Below, piece by piece: positions 11,153-22,071 of a stretch of 64,000 bases of DNA (positions are counted from its first letter, which is position 1; each line of letters begins with the position of its first letter). The stretch is from Amborella trichopoda. Taxonomy: Eukaryota; Streptophyta; Magnoliopsida; Amborellales; Amborellaceae. The position numbers were made by a program, and so were the translations under genes. The stretch spans positions 2,979,463-3,043,462 of the forward strand of contig NW_006499801.1 in NCBI RefSeq assembly GCF_000471905.2. Reading direction: 5' to 3'. The notes under the pieces were generated by a model that was not told the origin of the DNA, did no database searches, and saw only the letters and a list, made by a program, of their open reading frames with translations.

Positions 11153-12383
11153 GTTATAGTTCAACAACACTCTTATTAGTAAGCGGGCAGGAATATTATT
11201 CCCTTTTGCTTTTTCCATAAGTAGGTATTATGGTTTTTCGTTTCTATAGATTTATGGATATATGTACACTGTGAAGAGGTAGATAGAGGTCTTTGTTAGA
11301 TTTGTTTCCCTGTCATTTACCTAATAGTGGCCTCCTTTGGTGTTGAATCTAGAAAAGCATGGAACCGCAGAAAGGAATTTTGTGAATCGAACTTCAATGT
11401 TGTTGATTTTCCCCATGATTACAATGTAATAGAGATTAGACTCTCTCACTCTTTGTGGTGCTTCCCTTCTAATAGAGATTAGACTCTCTCACTGTGTGTG
11501 GTGCTCTCCCTCTCTGCGTGTGCATGCATAAATAAACTTACCATTAGGAGGGCAGAAGATATTTAGTTCCATATCCTAAACCTTATTTTTGGGCTGCTGA
11601 ATAAAATGTTTATGAGTATTTGGGCCTTGGCTTTCACTCATAATACTAAACCAAGAGTAGTGGTTTTCCTCTCAAATTCAACTGAAAATTGAGTTAACGG
11701 TTATTGAGTTTGTTAAGAACCTAGATCAGAATTAAACAATTAGATGAAAGGAAAACAAAGTTTATCGGAAATTTCAGGCATCTATTCTTCTTATCAACAC
11801 ACACTTAATAAAAACATTAAAAAAATAATTTGTAAAATGTAAATTGATTAAAATACTTTTGAAATGTTTCGGGGGTATGTTAGTGAATTTATTTTCACGA
11901 AATATTTTTTTGATATTTTTATTGGATTTTAATATTTTTAAAGAACATATAAAATTTTAAGTGATTTGGATTTATATTAAAAAAATTAAAATTAAAATTA
12001 AAATACTAAATGCAATCGTAATAATTGGATCGGTCCAGATTGAATTTGGGTCATTGGGCTTATATGTACCTGTAGGTTAGTGGGCTTATGGAAGCATATA
12101 TATATATAAGATAAACTTAAAATACGTCTATAGGTAAAATGCTATAATGTTTCGCCATTGCCGTAGATTTGTTATGTCTGTTGCAGTTTATTGAACAATG
12201 TACTGTCTGTTGTGGTTCAATATAGTTTTTTGACCACCACGTATCTAGTATATCTGTACAGTACCGCCACGATGCTAGATGCATGGTCGTAAAAACTCAC
12301 CCCGCCTAATTTTTTCGGACGGTGATGAGTCTATGGCAAAATCACTGTTCATTTTTTCCCATAGGCATTTGGTAGAAGCTTTT
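11153..12383. other. 3' flank of the DUF1666 gene and intergenic DNA
   Basis: Probable 3' UTR followed by AT-rich intergenic sequence. It contains a 43-bp tandem duplication (11428-11513), an (AT)n run near 12097-12108, and no ORF of note. Confidence 0.5.
11428..11513. repeat. 43-bp tandem duplication downstream of the DUF1666 gene
   Basis: Units at 11428-11470 and 11471-11513 both begin AATAGAGATTAGACTCTCTC. They differ at a few positions in a CT/GT-rich tail. It is probably in or near the 3' UTR. Confidence 0.75.
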
Positions 12384-13019
12384 NNNNNNNNNNNNNNNNN
12401 NNNNNNNNNNNNNNNNNNNNNNNNNNNNNNNNNNNNNNNNNNNNNNNNNNNNNNNNNNNNNNNNNNNNNNNNNNNNNNNNNNNNNNNNNNNNNNNNNNNN
12501 NNNNNNNNNNNNNNNNNNNNNNNNNNNNNNNNNNNNNNNNNNNNNNNNNNNNNNNNNNNNNNNNNNNNNNNNNNNNNNNNNNNNNNNNNNNNNNNNNNNN
12601 NNNNNNNNNNNNNNNNNNNNNNNNNNNNNNNNNNNNNNNNNNNNNNNNNNNNNNNNNNNNNNNNNNNNNNNNNNNNNNNNNNNNNNNNNNNNNNNNNNNN
12701 NNNNNNNNNNNNNNNNNNNNNNNNNNNNNNNNNNNNNNNNNNNNNNNNNNNNNNNNNNNNNNNNNNNNNNNNNNNNNNNNNNNNNNNNNNNNNNNNNNNN
12801 NNNNNNNNNNNNNNNNNNNNNNNNNNNNNNNNNNNNNNNNNNNNNNNNNNNNNNNNNNNNNNNNNNNNNNNNNNNNNNNNNNNNNNNNNNNNNNNNNNNN
12901 NNNNNNNNNNNNNNNNNNNNNNNNNNNNNNNNNNNNNNNNNNNNNNNNNNNNNNNNNNNNNNNNNNNNNNNNNNNNNNNNNNNNNNNNNNNNNNNNNNNN
13001 NNNNNNNNNNNNNNNNNNN
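12384..13019. other. Assembly gap (636 N)
   Basis: A run of N. Any reading frame drawn across it is meaningless. A family A MITE begins directly at its right edge, so the gap may hold the rest of that or another repeat. Confidence 0.98.
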
Positions 13020-13388
13020 ATTTGTTTAGAGCCAATGCTCTAAACAATCAAATTAAAGCCCATCTTCGAATAGTGTCGAGAAATATAATTTCAATATTAG
13101 TTATAGCCTTAAATTATATTTTCATCTTTAGTTATAAAATTTAAAGCTTAACAAATAGTATAGATTGTGTAGATCATTGAAAATTTGAAATTCTCGAAAA
13201 TTAACGATCTAAAAATGCATTACAAGATGCACTACTTTTAAAACTTGAAATCTTTTTTTTTTTTCTCATGTTCACACATCTTGATGTTGAGATAAACAAT
13301 TTAATTGATATTTGGACATCAAAGCAACCACTTCTAGTGAAACTTTTGAGGTAGGCTCTAATTTGATTGTTTAGAGCCTAGGCTCTAT
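13020..13388. mobile_element. MITE family A, copy A3
   Basis: The left arm (GAGCCAATGCTCTAAACAAT) starts at the gap edge. The right arm reads GCTCTAATTTGATTGTTTAG then AGCCTAGGCTCTATTGTG. The interior matches the other family A copies (AATAGTGTCGA, CATCTTGATGTTGAGAT). The outermost left bases may be lost in the gap. Confidence 0.7.
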
Positions 13389-14928
13389 TGTGCCTATATA
13401 CAATAGATATAACGATAATAGGGTTTTTGTAGGTGAGAGGTGATTGCACTGAAGATTCTGAAGAAGATTCAATTTTAGGAAATGAAATTTTTTATTTATT
13501 TAATTGGACATCTTTTTTCCAAGATGAAGTTAAAACATGAATTACAATATTATTTTTCTTCAAATTTGAACGTAAAATATTTTTCTTCAAATTTGAGCAT
13601 CGATCATTTAAAATTATTAGAGAAGACTTATCTACCAATGAAGAATATCCTGGAAATTAATATTCAAGGACTCAAGTGGACCCTTGGATGATAATTCATA
13701 CGTTCAAAAAAAATATAAAATTTGTTTAAATTTTTTTCTCAGATTTATAACATTTATCTAGGAAATACAGATGCACAATTTTTCTTTCATGGTCTACTCG
13801 GTTGAATGCAAGGTGCAAGATGGTGCATTCCCAAATTTTTAGGATCAGTCAGCAAAAAAATATCGGAAAGGATGGGCCTATGAATACTGTAGGGCCATTT
13901 TTGGTTTTTCATAAGCCGACCGGGGATGGCTAAATTGGAGCGATCTGGATCGCCCAAATAAGGGAAATAATAATAATAAATGAAATTGGGTAGGAATCAG
14001 GCTATTCAATAGTCATAGATTTGGATCACCCACTCACCAAACCTAATCCAAATCAATATTTTTTGAAAACTTGCTTGCAAATTTTGAAAATCACACCAAA
14101 AGCATAAAAAAAATCATATAGGTTGCTCATATATAAAAAAAACCCAACTTGTACACTATGGATGGTTAGATTTGTGCACATAAAAGATCACGAACACTCT
14201 TAAGTTGTCAAATGTAAAATCGGGTTTGGCATTTTCTAGTATAAAGTAAAAAGATTTTGAGCAAGATCAATGGTACATCCCCCGCCACATGATCCATGGT
14301 GAAAGTGACTTACTTAAGACATGGTAAGTTTGCGGAGAGAGAGAAGTGAGTTCGAAATAGTGTTAAAGATATGTGGAGGTTTTGGCTTTTGATGGGCCTG
14401 ATTTAGCATGGAGAGAGAGAAGTGAGTTCGAAATAGTGTTAAAGATATGAGGAGGTTTTGGCTTTGAACTTTCAAATGTACATATATTTTAGAATTTGGG
14501 CTAACTCGGGCCAGGCCAGTGCTGATCCTAACCCAACCCGGAAGTCCCAAAATATTTCATGCCTTAACATGTGGCCCATACCCCCACACAACAGTGGGTC
14601 CCACCCAAAAGCAAGCAAGCCTACCTGATCTCAACTTCAAAGGCATTTTCACAAGACAAAGCCAAAAGATATCTATCGACTCCCTTGAGTAAAACTCGAC
14701 CTGGAATTAATTTTAGAATCATAAATTTTGGAGGTGTAACCTCCTCAACCCCTAGATTAACCTTGATTATAAAGTTTTTTATTGTACCCTCTATGCATCT
14801 GAAAAAAAAATTAATGTTTTGAGATAGAATAGAGATCCAAGAATTGGAAGTAGGTTATTGAGAGGGAGGCGAAGTAATGCACCCAGATAAGCCCTTAATT
14901 TTTTATTTATAAAAGACAAACTTCAAGT
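13389..14928. other. Intergenic DNA with a local duplication
   Basis: No gene is supported. Short ORFs here lack family motifs. The only structure I see is the tandem duplication at 14334-14474. Confidence 0.5.
14334..14474. repeat. 76-bp tandem duplication
   Basis: Unit 1 is 14334-14409. Unit 2 starts at 14410 with the same GAGAGAGAGAAGTGAGTTCG and AAATAGTGTTAAAGATATG blocks, and loses similarity after about 60 bases. The repeat starts in a GA microsatellite, which may have seeded it. Confidence 0.75.
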
Positions 14929-15275
14929 AGGGGTTGCAGCTGGTTGGGTCAAATTCGACTGGACTTAGACTCAAACCCGAAAAACTATTATGGGACTGGG
15001 ACCCGGACCCGAATGGACCTCGATGTCACCGGACTCAGACTTGGACCTAGACTCGAAGTCATTGGATCCGGACCCAGAGCTGAAAATATAACTTAGCACC
15101 CAGATCCGATTGGACCTGACCCAAAAATTAAAATATATATTCAATGTATTTTCATAAATTGAGAAATATGGGACCCAGACCCAACCTGCTGGGTCCAATT
15201 TTTAGACCCATACCCGAACACAGGTCGGCTCTAGCCGTAAGGTCCCAGTTCAGGTCCGGGTCTACTGCAACCCGA
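14929..15275. mobile_element. hAT-type MITE with an exact 8-bp target duplication
   Basis: A 347-bp element flanked by perfect 8-bp duplications CTTCAAGT (14921-14928 and 15276-15283). Ends are AGGGGTTGCAG and CTGCAACCCGA, an inverted pair matching at 9 of 11 positions. The interior is rich in GGACCC/GGGTCC words and has no ORF. The 8-bp duplication and short inverted ends fit the hAT superfamily. It lies about 130 bp upstream of the PPR start codon, so it probably sits in that gene's promoter or leader. Confidence 0.8.
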
Positions 15276-15402
15276 CTTCAAGTGTTTGATATGTGTACGA
15301 CGAAGCCTAAGCCTTGACCTTCCACACCCAAATTGATGTGCACGACTAATCCTACGCCTTAAGAGGCGGACGCTCCTCCTACAAATAGCAGGCTGCGGCA
15401 CC

Positions 15403-17436
15403 ATGGAACCACTTTCGGGGCTGATTGCCATGGTCAATCACTCTTCAACTCTCTCAAGATCAAGAATCCACAGAACTCTTCTTATTTCAAATTCAAACTG
15501 CCCCACTTTCTCTCTCATCAAAAACCGCTCTTATTTCAACCCATCTTCCACTTTCTCTCTCATCAGGAGCCGCGGCCACTCCTCTGTAGAGGCATCTCCC
15601 ATTTTCTCCCTCATCCAAACTCGTTCCTTCACGCTAAAACCAACCCATCAGAACCCTTCCCACTGTGACCCTCTCCTCGCATGGAGGAGCCTGAACCTCC
15701 TCAAACGCTGCAAAAACACCAGAGAGTTCATGCAAATTCACTCTCACATGCTCACAAACAATGTTCAGAAAGAGAATTTCTTGCTAGCAAAGCTTGTCGA
15801 GCTTCGCGACATTTCTTATGCAGAGACCCTTTTCTCTGTTCTCTCTCATCCAAATGAATTTTCATGGAACACGATCATAAGGGGACTGGCCCAGAACAGG
15901 AGGTTTCATGATGTGTTGAAATTCTATCACAAAATGCTTGAATCAGGCATAAAACCAAACAATTTTACCTACCCATTTGTGCTCGTATCATGTGCAGGCC
16001 TACCAGATTGCAGCTATGGAAAGAGAGCCCATTCCTCTCTCCACAAATCAGGTTTGAATTCTGTTGAGTTTGTTCAACACTCTTTGATCACCATGTATTC
16101 GAAATGTGGGGTATTGCAAGACGCACGCAAAGTTTTCGATGAAATTCTGGAGAGAGATTTAGTCTCCTGGAACGCAATGATATCTGGTTATGCACAAAAC
16201 CAGAGCCCCTATGAAGCCATAGCTCTGTTCAGGCTCATGAGGATATCGGGTCTGGAACCAGATGAAATGACGCTTGTTAGTGTTCTAGCAGCCTGTGCAG
16301 ATTCTGGAGACATGGTTCTTGGTCGATGGATTGAGAATTATGCCGAAGAGAGAGGATTTGGGATCAATTCCTTTATTGGGTCTTCTCTCATTGGTATGTA
16401 TTCAAAGTGTGGTAACTTAATTTCAGCTAGAAAAATCTTTGATAGGATGAGTGAGAGAGATGTAGTAGCTTGGAATGCTATGATCACTGGTTATGCTCAA
16501 AATGGGTTATCGAAAGAGGCAATCAGACTGTTTTATGAGATGAGAGAGAGAGGAGTCGGTGTAGATAAGATAACACTAGTTGGAGTTCTCTCAGCTTGTG
16601 CTATGGCTGGTGCCCTGGACTTAGGAACATGGTTGGATCAATATACACTCTCTCGAGGCCTTCGAAAGGATGTGTATGTGGGCACGGCCCTAGTCGACAT
16701 GTATGCAAAATGTGGGTGCTTAGACCAGGCTAGAAGTGTTTTCAGTGAGATGAGAGAGAGGAATGTGGTCACATGGAATGCGATGATTTCGGGCCTTGCA
16801 ATGCATGGGCAAGGCAGAGAAGCTCTCTCTCTCTTTACGAAGATGAGAGAGAAACATGTTGAACCCAACAATATCACCTTTGTGGGTGTGTTGTCAGCCT
16901 GTGTTCATGTCGGTTTGGTCGAGGAAGGGAGAGAATACTTCAAATGCATGAGACATGAGTATGGGATTGCACCTCAGATTGAGCATTACGCTTGCATGGT
17001 TGATCTTTTAGGGCGAGCCGGTCTTCTGAAGGAGGCATATCGCTTTCTTACGAGCATTCCAAAGAAACCCGATGCTGTAGTTTGGGGAACTTTGCTAGGT
17101 GCTTGTAAAGTTCATAGGGATGTAGACTTAGGGGAGCGAGTGATGGGTCATCTCTTAGAATTAGAACCCGGAAATTCCGGCAACTATGTGATTTTGTATA
17201 ATTTATACATTGCTGCAAAGAGGTGGGATGAGGCTGCAAGGATTAGAGGGTTGATGAGAGATAAAGGAGTCCAAAAAATTCCTGGTTGTAGTTGGATAGA
17301 GGTGGAGAATACTGTTCATGAATTCCATGTAAGTGAGGATTTACACCCTCAAATGGAGGACATATATGCAGTGTTGGACGTATTGATTGATCAGTTGAAA
17401 CTTGAGGGATACTCACCAAATGGGTACATTGTTTAA
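15403..17436 (+). CDS. PLS-class PPR protein with E/E+ domain, At2g34400-like
   Basis: Intronless, 677 residues. Residues 1-90 are Ser/Arg-rich with few acidic residues, as in an organellar presequence; a second Met is at residue 10. PPR units follow from about residue 95 (NLLKRCKNTREFMQIHSHML) to 540, with the usual repeated signatures (RDLVSWNAMISGYAQN, MYSKCGNLISARKIFD, ITLVGVLSACAMAGALDLG). The C terminus is an E domain (GNSGNYVILYNLYIAAKRWDE) and E+ (KIPGCSWIEVENTVHEFHV), with no DYW deaminase. Such proteins bind organellar RNA and usually act in C-to-U editing, recruiting a deaminase from elsewhere. From memory, the block order resembles Arabidopsis At2g34400 (PCMP-E23); this was not tested. 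The presequence contains three copies of an FSLI-xx-R motif. Confidence 0.93.
   Translation: MEPLSGLIAMVNHSSTLSRSRIHRTLLISNSNCPTFSLIKNRSYFNPSSTFSLIRSRGHSSVEASPIFSLIQTRSFTLKPTHQNPSHCDPLLAWRSLNLLKRCKNTREFMQIHSHMLTNNVQKENFLLAKLVELRDISYAETLFSVLSHPNEFSWNTIIRGLAQNRRFHDVLKFYHKMLESGIKPNNFTYPFVLVSCAGLPDCSYGKRAHSSLHKSGLNSVEFVQHSLITMYSKCGVLQDARKVFDEILERDLVSWNAMISGYAQNQSPYEAIALFRLMRISGLEPDEMTLVSVLAACADSGDMVLGRWIENYAEERGFGINSFIGSSLIGMYSKCGNLISARKIFDRMSERDVVAWNAMITGYAQNGLSKEAIRLFYEMRERGVGVDKITLVGVLSACAMAGALDLGTWLDQYTLSRGLRKDVYVGTALVDMYAKCGCLDQARSVFSEMRERNVVTWNAMISGLAMHGQGREALSLFTKMREKHVEPNNITFVGVLSACVHVGLVEEGREYFKCMRHEYGIAPQIEHYACMVDLLGRAGLLKEAYRFLTSIPKKPDAVVWGTLLGACKVHRDVDLGERVMGHLLELEPGNSGNYVILYNLYIAAKRWDEAARIRGLMRDKGVQKIPGCSWIEVENTVHEFHVSEDLHPQMEDIYAVLDVLIDQLKLEGYSPNGYIV
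15500..15635 (+). repeat. Triplicated FSLI motif in the PPR presequence
   Basis: Residues 36-45, 51-60 and 68-77 read FSLIKNRSYF, FSLIRSRGHS and FSLIQTRSFT. The DNA repeats CACTTTCTCTCTCATCA-like words, which suggests a small internal duplication that enlarged the targeting peptide. Confidence 0.7.
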
Positions 17437-17705
17437 AGGGGTTAGTAAGTAGGAGGAGAGGATATTTGAAAAATAGGACTGAATTTGGTCACTTCTCAGT
17501 TTAGAGAGAAGAAAACATAGGATAATGTTCTAATTCAAAAAGATCAGTGTTGTATAACAAAGGAATTCATTCTTTTATTGTCATGTAATTTACTCAATTA
17601 TGACATCTTTGGCAATTGTATTAAACTCTTCTTCCTTGATGATGGATTTCCAATAATGAAATGATTAGTTGTTGATATGAGAGAGAGAGAGAGATCGATG
17701 TATTA

Positions 17706-19796
17706 TTAAGTCACTGAATTGCCAAAACCCAAATCAGATATGTCACCATCAAACCTTATCTGCAAACACAAACCATGAAGAGCCTCATATATCTCTTCAA
17801 ACTCTGGGTGTGATTCATCGCCCACCAGAAACATATGAACCTTATTGTCTATGGTAATCCAACTATAAGCAGGCCTTTTCTTCACCCCTTTCTCTCTCAT
17901 CTTCTCTCTGACCTTCAAAGCCTCTTCCCACCTCCCTGCTTTTGCATAAACATTAGAAAGCATCACATAGTTCCCCGAGTTGTCAGGCTCCAAAACCGTC
18001 AGTCTCTCAACACATCTCTCTGCCAACTCCACGTTGTTTCTCACTCTGCACCCACTCAAAAGTGAACCCCAGATGATCACATTTGCCTCCACCTTCATCT
18101 TTCTCTCTACAAAATCATAAGCCTCCTCAACTCTCCCACCTCTACACAAAAGATCAACGAAACAAGCACAATGCTCAATTTTAGGCTCTATACCGTGCCT
18201 CAATTCCATATCATAGAACAATTGCTGCCCCTTGTCAACCAGACCAGCGTGAGCACAAGCAACAAGAACCCCCACAAAAGTAACATCATTTGACAAGATT
18301 CCCAAATTCCGCATGTTCGAGAAGAGCTCGAGGGCTTGATTAGCTAATCCGTGTGAGGCTAATCCATTGATCATTGCATTATAAGCTACTGAATCCCTCT
18401 CATCTAACCCATCAAACACTTCAATAGCCTTGTCAATTTGGCCACATTTCGAGTACATATCAATCAAAGCGGAGCCAAGATATGGGCTTGAGGCCCCACC
18501 GAGGGTATTTACATAATTTACAATCCTCTCGCCTCTCTCTATTGACCCCAATTGAGCACAAGCGGAGAGCGCGCTCACCAGTGTGACCTCATTGGGGGAA
18601 AAACCAGCTTTTTGCATGGCTTCGAAGAGGTCTAGAGCTTCGAAGGGCCGGGAATTTTGAGCATAACCAGCTATCATCGCCCCCCAAATTACCAAATCTC
18701 TCCCTGAGGTTTTGTCAAACACGGCTCTTGCCTCCTCTACTCGACCACACTTCACGTACATCTCCAAAAGTGCAGTGGAGAGCACCAAATTGTCACGAAA
18801 CTTCGGGTCTGCCCTCACCCAAGACCCTATTTGCTTTCCTGTTTCTATGTTTCTACATCTAGAACATAATGCAAGCACAGTGACAAGCGTGGCCTCATTA
18901 GGACTCATTTTCATTGCACTCATATCCTCAAACATTTTTAGGCCTTCCGAGTACTTTTCACTGTGTAAATGCCCAGATAACATGGCATTCCAGGTAACAA
19001 TATTTCTTGCCCTCATTTCATTGAACAAATGTTGTGCTCTTTCTATCATCCCAGCTTTCGAATACCCCGAAATCAGAGTGTTGTAAGAGACGATATCTCT
19101 CTCTGGAATGGCGTCAAAAACCTTTTGAGCCGAACCCAAATCCCCGCATTTCGCATAGAGGTCTACAAGGCCTGTTTGTGTGAAGAGGCTAAAGTTAGAG
19201 AAGCCAGCTTTGATAACAAACGAATGGAGGCTTCTTCCCTGGTTTAAGGCCGGGAGTGCAGCAAAGGCTTTGAGTACAGGTGGGAGAGAGAAACTGTCGA
19301 ACTGGGTTTGTTTCTCTCTCATCAAAAAATAGATTTCTGTTGTCTCTAGGTGCATTTTGGCTCTGGAGAAACCAGAAAGCATGGAATTAAAAGTGGTGGT
19401 GTCGGGTTGTGGAATTTCATCAAACACTTGGCGTGCATAACCCATGAGAGAGAAACTTACCAGCTTTTTCACTAGAATGTGGTTGAGATTGCATTGTTTA
19501 GTGGTGATAACGTAGCCATGTATTTGCTTAAACTGCCTCAGGTTTGTGCACTTGTTGAGAAGGTCAAAAATGGAGCTGGGTTCCACGAAACTCATGTGAT
19601 CCATCTTGTGTATAGTTACATAGATGGAGTACAATAGGAGGGTAATTAAGTAATTTAGACTTGGTGATTCACCAAGAGTAGCACATATTGTGTACAGTAC
19701 GTCTATAGTGACCAATTGGTGGAGGTAATTAGGGAATTTGAATTTATTCGTCCACAAAGTGGCCCTAAATAAGCGATAGTGTTTGACAAAATACAA
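17706..19796 (-). CDS. PLS-class PPR protein with E/E+ domain
   Basis: Intronless, 696 residues from the farthest ATG; it ends 270 bp from the other PPR gene in tail-to-tail arrangement. PPR units run from about residue 75 (SSIFDLLNKCTNLRQFKQIH) to 560, with signatures such as RDIVSYNTLISGYSKAG, RNIVTWNAMLSGHL and SALIDMYSKCGQIDKAIEVF. E/E+ follows (DNSGNYVMLSNVYAKAGRWE, RPAYSWITIDNKVHMFLVGD). There is no DYW domain. The predicted role is organellar RNA editing or processing. The start is uncertain: the first 31 residues have seven basic or His residues and no acidic one, which fits a presequence, so I kept them. The internal Met at residue 65 (codon at 19604) would give 632 residues with almost no targeting sequence. 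I cannot name an ortholog with confidence. Confidence 0.9.
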   Translation of the reverse strand: MYFVKHYRLFRATLWTNKFKFPNYLHQLVTIDVLYTICATLGESPSLNYLITLLLYSIYVTIHKMDHMSFVEPSSIFDLLNKCTNLRQFKQIHGYVITTKQCNLNHILVKKLVSFSLMGYARQVFDEIPQPDTTTFNSMLSGFSRAKMHLETTEIYFLMREKQTQFDSFSLPPVLKAFAALPALNQGRSLHSFVIKAGFSNFSLFTQTGLVDLYAKCGDLGSAQKVFDAIPERDIVSYNTLISGYSKAGMIERAQHLFNEMRARNIVTWNAMLSGHLHSEKYSEGLKMFEDMSAMKMSPNEATLVTVLALCSRCRNIETGKQIGSWVRADPKFRDNLVLSTALLEMYVKCGRVEEARAVFDKTSGRDLVIWGAMIAGYAQNSRPFEALDLFEAMQKAGFSPNEVTLVSALSACAQLGSIERGERIVNYVNTLGGASSPYLGSALIDMYSKCGQIDKAIEVFDGLDERDSVAYNAMINGLASHGLANQALELFSNMRNLGILSNDVTFVGVLVACAHAGLVDKGQQLFYDMELRHGIEPKIEHCACFVDLLCRGGRVEEAYDFVERKMKVEANVIIWGSLLSGCRVRNNVELAERCVERLTVLEPDNSGNYVMLSNVYAKAGRWEEALKVREKMREKGVKKRPAYSWITIDNKVHMFLVGDESHPEFEEIYEALHGLCLQIRFDGDISDLGFGNSVT

Positions 19797-21147
19797 GTTC
19801 AGGAAAACTTTGTTAAGGAGACAAAAGAAGGAAATATTTGTAGGAATTGGATTTGCTAGGAAGTGGTTGTCAAACTCACCGGTACATTTTTTTATTTTTT
19901 AGGGGTAATTCAGTGGTAAGAATTTGCCCTTAAACTTAGGAGATGCCGTATTATAATCTTGCTTGTAAAAACAATTGGGGGATTTTTCGATCTCAATTTA
20001 GATGAAATTCGGTTGAAACCAAATTGGTTTCGAGATAGTATGGGTCGCGGCCGTTCCCATTTCACATATATATATATATATTGCCTTTTGTTAAAATTCA
20101 TCTAATGTTATCTTAGTTCTCCTCGAATTCCTCACCCCGATAAGCCGTAGTTTAATTTTTATTTTATTTTATTTCTCTTTTCATAGTTTTCTCAATTGAT
20201 CTTATGAGCCGAAGCCGACATGGATTTGTGGGTGAGTGATCCGCCCCAATGATCCTTGTTTTCAAACACTGTTGTAGTCTTGGTGCTTGGGTGGGTCACT
20301 GAGAGATGAATTCATATGCTTCCTTTGTTGTTTTGGTAAGTTTCTAACCGTCTATAAGGGAAAAGTACACAATTAAGGCAGTTTATCGTTGCAAACAAAT
20401 ATTTAGAAAAGGTTTATATGCGACCCCTCTTCCACAATCTAAGATATGTTGTCCCCCTCTTAAAATATATTTTAGGAATGGATTTTGGATTCAAAATTTT
20501 GTGGGTCAATAATCTCAATTATTACGATCTTGAATTAACAAATAAAAAAATAAAACTTGTTTTCAATTGGCTGTTAATTGACAAATAAATGAAGTTTACA
20601 CTAAGAAAGTAGATATTTTATGCACAATTCATTATTAACTCTATTTTGGGAACAACCGGCACATGGATCTACGACATGAATGCATTTCCAATTGTTGAGG
20701 ATGTATTATGCAGGTGATACAAAAACTAGCGCCAAAGGAGCGAACCAGTCACCCACTAGTCATGAGCCGAGCGAACCAGTCACCCACTAGTCCTGAGCCG
20801 AATGGCTAAGTTAGCTCAACAAATTAAAAAAAGGAATCAGAGAAAATATATATAAAAAAAATGAAGGAAAAAAAATTCAAGCATTAAAAATATTTAAAAT
20901 AAAAAACACTTTGGAAATAAAATGATGAACAAAATGGCATAAAAGATATCAAATATCAATCTTAGAGATTTAAAAAATTTGTCAGGGATCAACATGTTAG
21001 GAATATCTTGGAACACCTTTGAACGAGATTGGTGAACTAATGACAGGGAATTTGAAAGTTTATCATTTTGAGTTAAAGAATCTTGAAATTTGGGCTCTCG
21101 ATTTATTTTATTTTGCTTATTTATCCGACTAATTGTTATATGATATA
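19797..21147. other. Intergenic DNA upstream of the minus-strand PPR gene
   Basis: Presumed promoter side of the minus-strand PPR gene, then AT-rich intergenic sequence. I see an (AT)n run near 20066-20081 and a 31-bp direct duplication containing AACCAGTCACCCACTAGTC (about 20738-20799). No gene is supported. Confidence 0.5.
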
Positions 21148-21152
21148 TTAAA

Positions 21153-21768
21153 TGTAGGGAACTCGAGAACCCCTTAGCTTGCGGAATCGGGAATCTCAAA
21201 TACCGGGATCCCACCCAAGATCGTGTACTCAATTGGTCAAATGCGAAGTACATGAATATAACTATAAATCGAGTGCGATAAATAAATGAAACATAAAAAG
21301 CACATCACAACAACACACGATTTATGTGATTCGCCCCGTAGGGCTACATCCACGGCCTCAGCAACTAGAAATCCACTATCACAATGAAGAGATAATACTC
21401 ATCTTTAAACATCGGTAAAAGACCATCACCGATCTTCCCTTCTAAACCCGCTCAAAGATAGGCTCGAGAGCAATATAGATATTTTCTCTCCCTAGAAGTG
21501 GAAGTTAACCAACCCAAAACTCATGGGAATACTGCCCCTTCTCTCAGAGGCCATGTCTCTCTCTCTTGGAGACACATCTCCATATTGGAAATCCATTCCC
21601 ATAACCCCCAAAGGGGTGACCCTCAAATGATGGGTGTTATGTCCTCTACTCTTTTATAAAGATATGATTTTATTGGGAAGCAATAAAGTCAATTTTCTAT
21701 TTTCCATAATATCGTAATCTTTATAAGAAAATAAGGGTACGGTGATTTAGCTATCACCAAACCCAACA
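21153..21768 (-). repeat. 3' LTR of the miniature retrotransposon
   Basis: 616 bp. It aligns end to end with 22072-22723, starting TGTAGGGAACTCGAGAACCC on the plus strand and ending CACCAAACCCAACA. It lacks about 50 bp present in the other LTR (near 22370-22425) and carries a short extra segment near 21593-21625. Confidence 0.9.
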
Positions 21769-21829
21769 ATCTCCACCTTGATAGCAAAATCACCATAATT
21801 GCCTTGACAACCTTCATTGAATAGATTTC

Positions 21830-21999
21830 TTGATTTTTCCATACTTGCCTCTATTGTGGAATTTTCACAAACACTTCGCATTCATATTTCTCCACCTCAA
21901 ACCATGGATAATTATTGATTTCTTATCACTTGCCTCCATTGTAGAATATTCACAAATACTTTGCCTTCATATTTATCCACCTCAAACCATGAATCCATC
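21830..21999. repeat. 85-bp tandem duplication in the internal region
   Basis: Two units (from 21830 and from 21915) share ACTTGCCTCTATTGTGGAAT- and CACCTCAAACCATG-containing blocks with several mismatches. Together they make up more than half of the 303-bp internal region. Confidence 0.8.
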
Positions 22000-22071
22000 A
22001 AACTCCACTATTCATCATTTTCTTGATGCAAGGCTTAGGCCCCCGTACACACCTTATGCTATGATACCAAT

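Noticed and set aside
12279..13047. Long open frames on both strands across the first N run
   Set aside because: They exist only because N translates as unknown; the sequenced ends show no motif.
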